Below, one piece after another: positions 1 to 9,677 of a stretch of 64,000 nucleotides of DNA (positions are counted from its first letter, which is position 1; each line of letters opens with the position of its first letter). The DNA lies in contig NZ_JAMLFW010000001.1 of NCBI RefSeq assembly GCF_024256385.1, positions 1,736,001 through 1,800,000 on the forward strand, given 5' to 3'. A model generated the notes under the pieces. The model was not told where the DNA came from, searched no databases, and saw nothing but the letters and a program-made list of their open reading frames with translations. The position numbers and the translations under genes are program-made. Source of the DNA: Anatilimnocola floriformis. GTDB lineage: Bacteria; Planctomycetota; Planctomycetia; Pirellulales; Pirellulaceae.

Positions 1-3000
1 ACGTTGTTCACGCCGCTGGCCACGCCGGTCGGCGTGTTGTTGGCGCCCGTGCCACCGGCTTGATCCGAGGTATAGAGCAGGAATTGATCGGCGCCGGTCC
101 AACCGCTGAGGTTGAGGGTGTTCAAGTCGTGCTGAGTCGGAGTCGTGTTCACGAGCCGAGCGTCGATCGAATCATTGAACGTCGTGCCGGTGTAGTTCAG
201 CACGTCGATGTTGCGGAAGACCACGTCGGTGCTGACGGCAGTCGTCACGCCATCAATGAAGTAATCCTGCGATGAGCCCGGAGCAACCGCGCCAATGATC
301 GCCGCGTCGGCATTGCTGCTGCCGGTGTTCACAATGGTCAGCGTGTCGGTGTTGCCACCGAGGTTGCCATCCGTGCCGTCGATGGTCACGTTGCCCGCAA
401 TGTTGTCGACCGAGTTGCCGGCGTCGAAGAGTTGGAAGTTGTCGCTGCCAGCGTTGCCGCGCAGCAAAGCCGCGACGGTCGCAGGGAGCGAGCTGATCCG
501 CAGCGTATCGGCCGAGGCGTCGCCACCGGCGATACCGAGCAGATCGTTGGTATTGCCGCCGAGCACCGTCAGATTGGTGAGCGTGGCATTGTCGACGCTG
601 ACGACGTTGATCGACTCAGCGCCGCCGCCGCCAACCAGCGTTGCCGATTGATAGCCCGCGAACGTGGTCGGAGCAAAGCCGCCGTCACCGGCAATCGTCG
701 TGGCCGGACCGCTGTCGGTCACGGTGAGATTGGCAGTTGCAGCCGTGCCGGTGGCATCGGCCAGCAGCGCGCCGCCAGCGCCATTCAGATTCACCGGTTC
801 GACATTGGCAAACGACAGGAGCAGCGTTGGCGTCGTGAGCGTCGGGAAGGTACCAGCCGACGTCAACAGGTTGCCGCTATTGCCGGCATCGTTCGTATCG
901 CTGAAGAGACCCGTGGTGTTGGTCGTCGTGTAATTCACGGTGAGCGAGTCGCTGCCACCCACACCGCCGTCGAAGTGAACCGTGGCATCATCGGCATCCC
1001 AGGGCGTGCCAGCCGGCAGTAGAGTCTCGAGCAACAGATCGGCAGCCGAGCCCAAGTGCGAGCCAGCGCTCACGCCGCCGCCAATGCCGCTGTTGTTCAC
1101 GGCTGGTGCGGCACTCTTGAACTTCGGCAGCCCACCCGCCGTTTCCTGAATGGTGAACGAGTCGTTGTCGGTCGAACCGATGACCGTCAGCGATTGAATG
1201 CCGCTGGCAGCGCCGGTGAACACGTTGCCGCCGTTCACATCGAGCAGCAGATCGGTTCCTGCCGGATTCAGTCGGGCGTTGATCGTATCGGCCACGCCGT
1301 TCTGGTAACCCGAGAACCGCATGTCGAGCACGAGATGAAACGCCAAAGCGGCCGGATCGGTCACAACGCTCTCGATATCGCTATAGGTCAGCGAAGCTGC
1401 CAAAGCGCCGAAGTTGAACGAACCGCTGCGAGCCGCGCCCAGCGTCAACGTCGGAATGCCCAGCCCGATGATATCGGCAATCAGGCGATCGCCCACCGGA
1501 TAAACACCCGTGATCGGGGCCAGGCCGTTCACTTGAATCGGCGTGAGGACATCACCCGCATCTTGATCGGGGCGCACATCGAACGAATCGCCGTTGGTAT
1601 CGCCAGCCCCGTTGAACACCGCATTCAGTGCGTCGATGTCGCCATCAAATACCAGCGAGCCACCCACACCCGGATCGGCATTGCCGGCGTCGATGTTGAC
1701 GGTCACGGTGCCAGCGGCAGCGAGTCGCGTGCCAGTGGGAATCGTCACATTGTCACCAGCCGACAGCGTGATCACGCCGCCAGCCGTGATGTTGGCATTC
1801 ACGGCAATGTCTTGACCGGCAGCCGCGGCATCGGTTGCCGTCAACAGCACGTCGCTACCCACACCACTCGCTGCGATCACTTCGGGAATGCTAATGCTAC
1901 CCGTCGTCGTGATCACCAGGTCGTCGCCACCCGAAACGCCGATCAAGGCCGAGATGCCGCCGAGCGTCAGATTGCCAGTGTTGCTAATGAACACGCCGCC
2001 AGTGCCACCAGCCGCTTCGAGCGCGCTGAGCGTTGTCTCGAGCGGATCAGCCACCGAACCCACGCCTGCGGTCGAATTCAGCACGATGCCGGTGCCGGTG
2101 ATATTCATCGCGGCTGCGTTGTTATCGACAATCGCGCCGGCCGACGCATTGATGCGGCCATTGGCGGTCGTCACATTGCCGACGGGCACGTTGCCGGTCA
2201 GCACAGTCAACGCATTGCCTGCCAAGGCCAGCGTGCTGGTCGCGGCGCCACTGAAGGCCGAGATCGATTCACTCGCATCGAGTTGCAGCGTGGCAGCGTT
2301 GGCAACCGAGACAGCGCCGGCTGTGTTCAAAATTGCGTTGCCGCCTTGCAGCACCAACGTGCCCACGTTCACGCCCGTCGTGCCACCGTAGGTATTGGTG
2401 CCCGCCAGCGTAAGCGTGCCGGCTCCCACCTTCGTCAGATTGGCGGTCGCTCCCGAAACGGTGCCAGTCAAAGCCAGGCTGGCTCCGCCCGAAACGTCGT
2501 AGGTCGTGTTGGTGAGCATATTCACGCCGCCGCTCACGGTGTTCGCGCCAGCGGTTGCAAAGATGCCAGCAGCGCCATTCGCAGTGATCGATTCCGGCGA
2601 GGTGATGCCGCCCGTCACGGTCAGCGAAGTGCCCGGTTCGAGTTGCGTGTTCGACGCGCCATAAACCACGCCCTGACGGTTGAGCCGAATGTAGTCGAAC
2701 TGGACGTGCGTGCCCGTTCCAGCGCCCGTGGTGCGGGTGATGGTCACCACATTGTCGCCCGTCGTCATCCCCACCGATGCACCCGTGAAGACAGGCGTGG
2801 TGACGAGACCATCGGCCGAGATCGTCGCCGCATGAACCGTCACGCCGTTCACTTGCACTTGAATCGGAATGTTGCCGCCGGTGAAGTTGCTCGCCACGAT
2901 GTCGATGAGCAACTGATAGTTGTCGTCCCCTTCGACGGCTGCGGCGTTGAAGTGAATGCGGCGGGTCGGATCAGCGTTCGTGATCGCCCGTTCAAAATTC

Positions 3001-6000
3001 GTGAGCGGTTCGTCAGCTGCCACCACGCCGATCGGCGCCGGATAAGTACCGGCGAAATACCAGTCGTCATCCTTCACCGTGGCGCTACCAGGCGCGGCAT
3101 TGATCGTGCCACCTTCCACGGCGAACTCACTATTGGCATTGTTATCGATGCCGACTTGCCATTGCTGAGCAAGAGCGCCAATCGTCACGTCGGACGTTAC
3201 CGGAGTCGACGCACCCAGCGCGTTGTTCGAGTCGACGGTCAGCGTCCCTTGATGCACGAGCGTCACGCCGGTGTAGCTGTTATTGCCCGAGAGATTCAAA
3301 TTGCCTGCGCCAGTCTTGACGACTTGGCTCGACGACACCGGCGGAGCGGCAGGATTCACGACCGGTAACGTCGTGCCATCGGTGACACCGAATTGGCCCG
3401 GTGAACCGATGCGGCCAGTGAAGGATTCGCCGCCCGTGTTTTCGCGATGCACATACAGCAAGGTGTAAGTGCCGGGAGTCAGAGTGCGCGTGGCCACCGT
3501 CGTATTGCTATTGCCAGGAACGGCTGCGTACAGCTGGTCGCCCGCGCCGAACGCCGCGTTGGCGCTTGGCTTGAGCCAGATCTGCACGCCGTCGTCGTTG
3601 TTGGTGCCGGCAAAGGTGTAGGTGCCTGGAGTGGTGACGGTCAGAGTGGCTTCGTACGTGTCGGTGAAGTTATCACCCAGCGTAATCGCCGTCGTGTAGA
3701 TCGCGCTGAAGGCTGCCGCGTTGGCAAATTGCAGCGGGCCGTTGTAGGCGTTGGAGCGAGTCGGAACGGTGGTTCCATTGATGAAGTTCGTCGCGACCGT
3801 CGGGCTCAGCAAGTCCGGAGCAGCACCGGTAAAGACACGAGCAGTGAACGGCGACAGCGTGTAGTAGTCTTGGCTGATGTCGCCGTTGATATCGAAGTTG
3901 CCGGGGCCGGCGAGCAACAGATCGCTGTTGACCCCCGGATTCACCGCGCCGTTGAGCGTCAGCGTCCGCGCTGCCGTGTTGCTGGAAATCGTCGAATCTG
4001 TCGCCAATGCGATCGGGCCACTCAGGGTTACATCGTTCCCCATGCTTTGCAGCGCGCCGCCGTTGTTCAAGCCCAGGCCGTTCAGCAGCAGTGGTTCCGC
4101 CGCTGCCGTAATCGCACCAGCCGTCGCGTCGTAGCGCAACGATGCGTTGATGGCAACGCTCGTCCCTGCCGTCGTCGCACCCAGCGCGTTCGGCTGAGTA
4201 ACGACCAACATGCCGGCGTTCACTGCCGTCGTGCCAGCGTAGTTATTGGTGTTGTTGGTGAGTGTGAGCACACCGGCCGACGTGTTTTTATTGAAGCCAC
4301 CCGTGCCTGTGACCTGCCCCGTGAACGTTGTATCGCGCACCAGGTTCATGTTCGCATTGCCGTTGCCACTGAGAGTCAGCGACCCCGTAAAAACTGGGCC
4401 TGGTCCGAGGGCGCTACCCGATGAGCTGGTTGTAAAATTGGCGCCAGGCACCAAAGCGATATTGACGCTGTGCGTTTGCGGCGTAGCTCCGTAAACATCG
4501 AGAGTTGCTCCGGTTGCCACGCTGATGGTACCGGTGCCGTTGTACGCCGTCGTACCTTCCAGGCGGAAGATATTGGCGTTCACATTCACGCTGCCAGGAT
4601 TCAGAATCGTGCCGTTGACGATGCACAGTTCCGCTCCGCCGACCTTCGTCAGCGTAAAGCCGTTCATATCGAACGTCACGGGATCAGCAGCGTCGTCACG
4701 AATATCCCAGCGACTGTTTGAGCTGAACGTGGCGTTGCCACTCAGCGACAAGGTGCGAATCACAGCCAGATTTGCCGCGGTGCGCGTATTGATGATCGCA
4801 CCATTGCCACCCACGCCGGTTCCTTCGGCAGTGATCGGTTCGTTGCCGTCAGGACCGATGCGGAAGCCGTGAATATCGAGCGTGCCGGTACCGTTGATCG
4901 TCGTACCGCCCGCGATCGTACCGAGCGCGTTCTGATTGCCGACTCGCAACGTCCCTGCCGTGATGGCAGTCACGCCTCCGTAGGTGTTCGTGCCGTGCAG
5001 CGTGAGTACATTCGTGCCGGCCTTGGTGAAGTTGGCTGCCACGGTTTGGCTGACCACGCCTTGAACCGCAGCCTGCGCGGTGTTGGTGTTGATATTGAAC
5101 GCGCCGGCGAGCACCGCCGAGCCGAAGGTCAAGGTCGTGTTCGCGCCGGTTCCCGTGCCGTTCACGTTCAGCGTGCTGCCGGCAGCTGCATTGAGCGAGG
5201 TGAAGGCAAAGTTGGGAACTTGAATCTCGATCGCAGCCGTGCCGTTGAGATTGACCACGTTGTTGAACGCGCCACCGGTCGTCGGTGCATAAGCAGAGAA
5301 CGTTCCCACGCCGCTGCCGGTGCCCGGATTGATGTTGGTCCAAGCCACGGTCGGCGCACCGACGGTTCGCTGCACATTGGCAATCAAATTCGAACCGCCC
5401 GTGCCTTCGCGAAACGCGATGGCAATCGGATAGGCCACGCCGGCCGTCAGATTAACCGCCGCTCCGGCGTCGTTGCCCACAGCGCCGATATAGGCCACGC
5501 GTTCACCAGCCGTCTGATCGAACGTGCCGTTCAAGCTGGTATCGAGATAAATGGCGGCTTCGTCATCGATGCTCGCACCACCGGCCTGATTGCCGACACC
5601 GAACTGATAAGTACCCGTAACCGACGGAGTGAAATAACCCCGTTGCAAGGTCATAAAGTTGTCGGTGGCCGTCATCGCAGCGCCGGTCAGCGGCGCTGAG
5701 TTCGCTGCCGCAAACGCGGCATCGTTACCAAAATTGACGGCGCTAGTCAGCATTTTGCTGCCCTGCGCGGCCACTCCCAGCAAACCACCTGTGGTGGTGT
5801 TATTGCCGATGCCGGTGATCAACGCCGTCGCTGCGCCGGTGTTGTACCAGCTCAGCGAGAGCGAATTTTGCAAGCCCACGTTGGTGGCCGAGCTCTGCGA
5901 AACGACTACGTTGGCGCCGTTATTCACGGTCAGCGCGCCGCTGCCCAGCGGATTGATGTTGCCGAGCCCCGCTGCGCCGGTCTGCAGATTGAGCGTCCCC

Positions 6001-6575
6001 AAGTTCACGGTGGCGCCACCGTTGAACGTGTTGTTGTTCGAGAGAATCAGCGTCCCCGCGCCACTCTTCGACAAGCTCGTGCCGCCAACCACGCCGCTTG
6101 CCGTGAGGTTCGCAGTGACGTTGAAATCAGTCGCTGCCACGGTCAACGGCATGCTGATCGTCGCGCCGGTACCTACGCTCACCGCGCTCGTCAGAGTTCC
6201 CGACAGACCAACAGCCGCACCGCTGAGGGTGAAGTCCGACGCTCCGCCGTCAGTGATGTTGATTGTCAGGTTGTTCAGACCCGCGATGTCGTTATTCGGT
6301 GTGTAACCCTGGGCCGCACCCGTATTGAAATTGACCGTCGCGGTGGCGAAGTTCAGCGTGTCGCCGCTCGTCACTGCCACTGCCGGTGCGGTATCAACGG
6401 CTGGATTCGTCGTCCAGTTGGCCAGGTTGCTCCAAGCGTTGCTGACATCCCCCTGCCAATACAGAACGGCCATCATCGAACGATCTTCGAGGCTTTCGAA
6501 GAAGGACTTCCGCTGTTGTTTCTTACGTGTGCGAACTTCAACCGAATCCCGGACTCGAGAAATACGACCTGACAT
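1..6575 (-). CDS. Giant autotransporter-type beta-strand repeat surface protein (5' part, C-terminus outside window)
   Basis: The frame is open from an ATG at 6575 to the window edge, at least 2190 codons, so the C-terminus is missing. There is no classical signal peptide. The N-terminus is basic and then carries FESLEDRSMMA (about residues 25-35), like the LEPR-type N-terminal motif of very large planctomycete exported proteins. The rest is rich in Gly, Thr, Asn, Ser and Val. Five PATR-type (autotransporter-associated beta strand) repeats of the pattern GTLxLxxxNTYxGxT...GTL lie near 6075-5970, 5060-4870, 4300-4140, 3330-3160 and 2440-2280. Two segments look like PA14/lectin-type modules (near 5650-5350, containing VTGTYQFGVGNQ, and 3850-3420, containing PGTYTFAGTNNDDG). 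The fold is expected to be a long beta-helix on the cell surface; an adhesin role is inference. Long plus-strand frames here are shadows. Confidence 0.88.
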   Translation of the reverse strand, partial: MSGRISRVRDSVEVRTRKKQQRKSFFESLEDRSMMAVLYWQGDVSNAWSNLANWTTNPAVDTAPAVAVTSGDTLNFATATVNFNTGAAQGYTPNNDIAGLNNLTINITDGGASDFTLSGAAVGLSGTLTSAVSVGTGATISMPLTVAATDFNVTANLTASGVVGGTSLSKSGAGTLILSNNNTFNGGATVNLGTLNLQTGAAGLGNINPLGSGALTVNNGANVVVSQSSATNVGLQNSLSLSWYNTGAATALITGIGNNTTTGGLLGVAAQGSKMLTSAVNFGNDAAFAAANSAPLTGAAMTATDNFMTLQRGYFTPSVTGTYQFGVGNQAGGASIDDEAAIYLDTSLNGTFDQTAGERVAYIGAVGNDAGAAVNLTAGVAYPIAIAFREGTGGSNLIANVQRTVGAPTVAWTNINPGTGSGVGTFSAYAPTTGGAFNNVVNLNGTAAIEIQVPNFAFTSLNAAAGSTLNVNGTGTGANTTLTFGSAVLAGAFNINTNTAQAAVQGVVSQTVAANFTKAGTNVLTLHGTNTYGGVTAITAGTLRVGNQNALGTIAGGTTINGTGTLDIHGFRIGPDGNEPITAEGTGVGGNGAIINTRTAANLAVIRTLSLSGNATFSSNSRWDIRDDAADPVTFDMNGFTLTKVGGAELCIVNGTILNPGSVNVNANIFRLEGTTAYNGTGTISVATGATLDVYGATPQTHSVNIALVPGANFTTSSSGSALGPGPVFTGSLTLSGNGNANMNLVRDTTFTGQVTGTGGFNKNTSAGVLTLTNNTNNYAGTTAVNAGMLVVTQPNALGATTAGTSVAINASLRYDATAGAITAAAEPLLLNGLGLNNGGALQSMGNDVTLSGPIALATDSTISSNTAARTLTLNGAVNPGVNSDLLLAGPGNFDINGDISQDYYTLSPFTARVFTGAAPDLLSPTVATNFINGTTVPTRSNAYNGPLQFANAAAFSAIYTTAITLGDNFTDTYEATLTVTTPGTYTFAGTNNDDGVQIWLKPSANAAFGAGDQLYAAVPGNSNTTVATRTLTPGTYTLLYVHRENTGGESFTGRIGSPGQFGVTDGTTLPVVNPAAPPVSSSQVVKTGAGNLNLSGNNSYTGVTLVHQGTLTVDSNNALGASTPVTSDVTIGALAQQWQVGIDNNANSEFAVEGGTINAAPGSATVKDDDWYFAGTYPAPIGVVAADEPLTNFERAITNADPTRRIHFNAAAVEGDDNYQLLIDIVASNFTGGNIPIQVQVNGVTVHAATISADGLVTTPVFTGASVGMTTGDNVVTITRTTGAGTGTHVQFDYIRLNRQGVVYGASNTQLEPGTSLTVTGGITSPESITANGAAGIFATAGANTVSGGVNMLTNTTYDVSGGASLALTGTVSGATANLTKVGAGTLTLAGTNTYGGTTGVNVGTLVLQGGNAILNTAGAVSVANAATLQLDASESISAFSGAATSTLALAGNALTVLTGNVPVGNVTTANGRINASAGAIVDNNAAAMNITGTGIVLNSTAGVGSVADPLETTLSALEAAGGTGGVFISNTGNLTLGGISALIGVSGGDDLVITTTGSISIPEVIAASGVGSDVLLTATDAAAAGQDIAVNANITAGGVITLSAGDNVTIPTGTRLAAAGTVTVNIDAGNADPGVGGSLVFDGDIDALNAVFNGAGDTNGDSFDVRPDQDAGDVLTPIQVNGLAPITGVYPVGDRLIADIIGLGIPTLTLGAARSGSFNFGALAASLTYSDIESVVTDPAALAFHLVLDMRFSGYQNGVADTINARLNPAGTDLLLDVNGGNVFTGAASGIQSLTVIGSTDNDSFTIQETAGGLPKFKSAAPAVNNSGIGGGVSAGSHLGSAADLLLETLLPAGTPWDADDATVHFDGGVGGSDSLTVNYTTTNTTGLFSDTNDAGNSGNLLTSAGTFPTLTTPTLLLSFANVEPVNLNGAGGALLADATGTAATANLTVTDSGPATTIAGDGGFAPTTFAGYQSATLVGGGGAESINVVSVDNATLTNLTVLGGNTNDLLGIAGGDASADTLRISSLPATVAALLRGNAGSDNFQLFDAGNSVDNIAGNVTIDGTDGNLGGNTDTLTIVNTGSSNADAAIIGAVAPGSSQDYFIDGVTTAVSTDVVFRNIDVLNYTGTTFNDSIDARLVNTTPTQHDLNTLNLSGWTGADQFLLYTSDQAGGTGANNTPTGVASGVNN

Positions 6576-7082
6576 GTAGATAATGCTCCGCAAACGCCAA
6601 CAAGGTGGAGGGGGTTAATCGGGGATGGGCGACAGCCGTCGCGCTCAAGAGGCTCTTCCCGTTCGGCTCGGCCAAACTCGCAATGATCGGCACCGTGGAG
6701 AGGTGCGGTTCCTAGCTAAATCACTGCAGGAAGTAGACCCCGATGGGGTGGGGCCTGAGGGCGAATCCGTTCGTCCTTCGACGCTGAAAACATTACTTGG
6801 GTACTCAAGCGAGCCTAAATGTCCAGCGCAGTCCTGTGGATTCGATCATACTGAAGACCGAGGATTTTTCCAGGGATTGGGGGCGAGGGGTGTTAAGATT
6901 TGCCGCATTTTTTTCGCTTGCTAAGTTTTCTTTACGTCCTTTTGTCGCACCACAATCCTCCCAGATTACGCAGCCCTTCTACCCGAAACCTTCGATTCAA
7001 GTCATCCGACACGAACCACCGATAGGTTTTTACAGCGGCTCTAGCGGAGAGCCCGCATCCGGGGGGAATTCGAGTATCCGCA
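6576..7082. other. Divergent intergenic region, 507 bp
   Basis: This gap separates the giant minus-strand gene from the plus-strand gene at 7083, so it should hold both promoters. I see no convincing coding frame. Small palindromes are present: a GCACC/GGTGC hairpin near 6690-6715 and CCCCGATGGGG near 6738. They suggest a structured 5' leader for the giant gene, but I cannot assign them to a known RNA family. Confidence 0.5.
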
Positions 7083-8930
7083 ATGCGACCGTTGCTGGTC
7101 TACGGTGTGGCGCTGTCGGCGTGCCTTTGTGGCATGATGCCGGCTCACGCCCAGACTGCGCGACCAGCAGCGAAACCTCAGGCCCCGCAATACATCACCG
7201 CACAGTCCGACGTCATCATTCCGTTCACGGTTCGCGCCACCGATGCTCAAGGCCGAGCGCCGTCGCTCGTGCGGATCTATGTCTCGCTCGATCAGGGCCA
7301 AGGTTGGCAGCTGTATCAAGAAGTGAAGCCGGCCGAAAAGTCGTTCCGCTTCCGTGCCAAGCGCGATGCCGAGTTCTGGTTCGCGACGCAAACCGTCAAT
7401 GCCGATGGTACGGGCGATCGCGGTGATCAGCGGGCGGTGCAACTCCGCCTGATCGTCGATACCACCAAGCCGCAGCTGCAAATCATTCCCAAGCTCGAAG
7501 CTTCCGGCAAAGTTACGGTTCACTGGACTGCTACCGATCCGTTTCTCGCGGCGAATACCATCCGCCTCGAATGGCAAGCCGCCGGCGCCGATGGCTGGCA
7601 GGAGATCACGGCAGAAAAGCCGCAATCGACGCGCGGTCAATTCACTGCGAACGCCAGTTTCCAGCCGCCGGCAGGAACGACGCAAATGATTCTCCGCGGC
7701 GAAGCTGCCGATACGGCTGGCAACAAAACGATCGTCTCGCAATCGTTCGCGCTGCAACCTGGCGGCGAAGAAGGCCAGGCCGCGCTCGTGCCCGCTAAGC
7801 CTGGCAACGCCGCGCTGTCGCAGCGTTGGACGCCCGAACAAAACGATCCTTACGCGCGCCTGCCGCAGCGAAGTGTCGATGGTCCGCTCCGCCCACAGCC
7901 GAACACGGCGCTCGCGCGCGTCGGTCCGCAAAACACCTTGCCGCCGCCGCGCGAAGAAGCCGGCGAACAACCTGCTTCACCGCAACTAGTGCGCAATCCG
8001 TACTCGTCCGCGGCCGAAACTTCGGCGCGACCGGCGAACACCGGCGAACTGTTGCCGCCACCACCCGGCAATGGCACGAGCGACGGCAACTTCCGTCCGT
8101 TCGAACCCGAGCAACAACAGCCGGCCTTCAATGCGCCGGCCAACGAAAGGCCACCGAGCGATTTGCCGCGGCCGGAAACGATTCGCTCTGAACCAGCGAT
8201 TCGCCCGGAATCGATCAATGGCGCTGCGCCGCGGCGCGTCGAAGCGATTCCCGCACCCAGCGGCGCACGACCGCGGATGACGGCCAACAAACGCTTCAGC
8301 CTCGACTACGACGTCGAATCGATTGGCCCCGAAGGCGTCGCCGATGTCGAACTGTGGGGCACTGCCGATCAAGGTAGGACGTGGATGAAGTGGGGCTCCG
8401 ATCCCGATCGCGTCACACCCTTCGAAGTCGAAGTCAGCAATGAGGCCGTCTATGGCTTTCGCATTGTGATCGTGGGTCGCAACGGCCTGGCGAGTAACAC
8501 GCCGCAAGCCGGCGACGCCGCGGATATTTGGATCGGCGTCGATGTGAACAAACCGCGCGCACGACTCACCGGTGCTTCGCTCGCCGGCGGCGAACACGCG
8601 GGCAAACTCGAGATTCGTTGGGATGCTCACGACGATCACTTCGGCTCGCGGCCCATCACGCTCGCGGTTTCTGATCGTGCGGCGGGACCTTTCACACCGA
8701 TCGCAGCCGGCTTGCCGAACACCGGCAATTATTTTTGGGAGTTCGATCCGCGGATCCGCCGGCAGTTGTTCATTCGCCTCGAAGCGCAAGACGAAGCCGG
8801 CAATCTCAGCGTCGATCAGTTGACCGATCCGATTCAGATCGAAGGCCTCGCGCCCCGCGGCCGCATTCGCGATCTCGCGCCGCAATCTTCACCACCGCCG
8901 CAAGCCTTCCGCTCACCGCTGTTCCGCTAA
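7083..8930 (+). CDS. Secreted Ig/Fn3-like protein of unknown function
   Basis: A 615-residue protein with a clear signal peptide (MRPLLVYGVALSACLCGMMP, cleavage near AHA-Q at residue 23). Two similar blocks flank a Pro/Glu-rich linker. Block one (about 35-230) and block two (about 400-590) each contain a beta-sandwich segment with a 'G-x-x-W' strand, then a 'VD..KP...L' segment and a 'A.D.AGN' ending (AADTAGNK and AQDEAGNL). This looks like an internal duplication of a two-domain Ig or Fn3-like unit. The linker (about 245-395) is low-complexity and probably disordered. It is probably periplasmic or surface-exposed. I do not recognise a catalytic motif and assign no function. It is transcribed divergently from the giant repeat protein. 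Confidence 0.8.
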   Translation: MRPLLVYGVALSACLCGMMPAHAQTARPAAKPQAPQYITAQSDVIIPFTVRATDAQGRAPSLVRIYVSLDQGQGWQLYQEVKPAEKSFRFRAKRDAEFWFATQTVNADGTGDRGDQRAVQLRLIVDTTKPQLQIIPKLEASGKVTVHWTATDPFLAANTIRLEWQAAGADGWQEITAEKPQSTRGQFTANASFQPPAGTTQMILRGEAADTAGNKTIVSQSFALQPGGEEGQAALVPAKPGNAALSQRWTPEQNDPYARLPQRSVDGPLRPQPNTALARVGPQNTLPPPREEAGEQPASPQLVRNPYSSAAETSARPANTGELLPPPPGNGTSDGNFRPFEPEQQQPAFNAPANERPPSDLPRPETIRSEPAIRPESINGAAPRRVEAIPAPSGARPRMTANKRFSLDYDVESIGPEGVADVELWGTADQGRTWMKWGSDPDRVTPFEVEVSNEAVYGFRIVIVGRNGLASNTPQAGDAADIWIGVDVNKPRARLTGASLAGGEHAGKLEIRWDAHDDHFGSRPITLAVSDRAAGPFTPIAAGLPNTGNYFWEFDPRIRRQLFIRLEAQDEAGNLSVDQLTDPIQIEGLAPRGRIRDLAPQSSPPPQAFRSPLFR

Positions 8931-8952
8931 CAAGTCGCGTCTTCGCTATGTA

Positions 8953-9053
8953 GGCCGCAACAAGCGGTACTCCGCGCAGTTCCGGCACGAACTGCGAGTG
9001 AACGTTGCATTGCAGCACTCTGCCGGAACTGCGCGAGTACGCTTGTTCCGGCC
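8953..9053. repeat. Long imperfect inverted repeat (35/33-base arms)
   Basis: Arm one is 8953-8987 and arm two is 9021-9053, with a 33-base loop. The reverse complement of arm two matches arm one except for one substitution and two single-base gaps (core CGCGCAGTTCCGGCA). It lies 22 bases after the stop of the preceding gene. No T tract follows, so it looks more like a palindromic intergenic repeat than a simple terminator. Confidence 0.75.
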
Positions 9054-9634
9054 GACGTGTTCCGCCCCGCTTTTTCTATAAGCAACCCAAATCGAAAAGC
9101 AGCGCAGCGTGAGGAAAGACGCGTCTTTCGCGGAGTGAAAAGCAACGTCGCTCGACAAAAAGTCGCGGTTTTTAGTGAACAAACCGCCACCACGGCGCGT
9201 GATAGCACTAGGGTGCTAGCCCACAATGTTGCGATAGCGTTAAGGCCGGTACGCAAGATCAACGAATTGAATTGCCGTTGTGCGCGAGATTCTTACACTC
9301 TGAAAACATCGATCACAGGTTTATCGCTGCGAGGACGCAGAGAAGTTGTGATCGAGCATCAGCCTACGGATTGGCTGAGGTCACTCGATAAGGAGATCGC
9401 AGGGCGCCGCTTCTGGACGAACGGTGCAAAAGATCAACAGGCTCGCCCTATCTATGGGGCGAATGTCAGGGACTGACTGGGTGCGCTCCTCTCCCACCGC
9501 ACCGGGTTTCTCACGACAACAAGACATCGCTGCGTGGCGATGCGCCGGTTGCCTTTTGTTCGTCTTGGGTGCTGATTCACGTTTGTTGAGTTAGTCGAGC
9601 GGCGTGAGAGATTTCGCATGGTTGCGGAATTGTT
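9054..9634. other. Intergenic region with no supported gene
   Basis: About 580 bases between the inverted repeat and the next gene. An open frame at 9057-9476 exists, but its product is basic, low in hydrophobics, lacks a ribosome site and resembles no family I know, so I leave it out. A partly palindromic CTAGGGTGCTAG lies near 9209. I see nothing else to annotate. Confidence 0.4.
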
Positions 9635-9653
9635 GCCTCATGGAATCTGAGGC
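9635..9653 (+). promoter_or_regulatory. Small hairpin just upstream of a ribosome site
   Basis: GCCTCA (9635-9640) and TGAGGC (9648-9653) form a perfect six-base stem with a seven-base loop. It ends about 10 bases before the GAAAGGA ribosome site (9663-9669) of the gene at 9678. It may affect translation or be chance. Confidence 0.3.
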
Positions 9654-9677
9654 GTGTCTACCGAAAGGAACTCGTCC

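Noticed and set aside
1056..3368. 770-codon open frame on the plus strand, and others at 432-1022, 3447-4424, 4869-5699 and 5868-6572
   Set aside because: They are in the exact antisense frame of the giant repeat gene. Their products are Arg/His-rich with no family resemblance, while the minus strand gives regular beta-repeat protein.
9057..9476. 139-codon plus-strand frame
   Set aside because: No ribosome site, odd composition and no recognisable family; it overlaps the end of an inverted repeat region.
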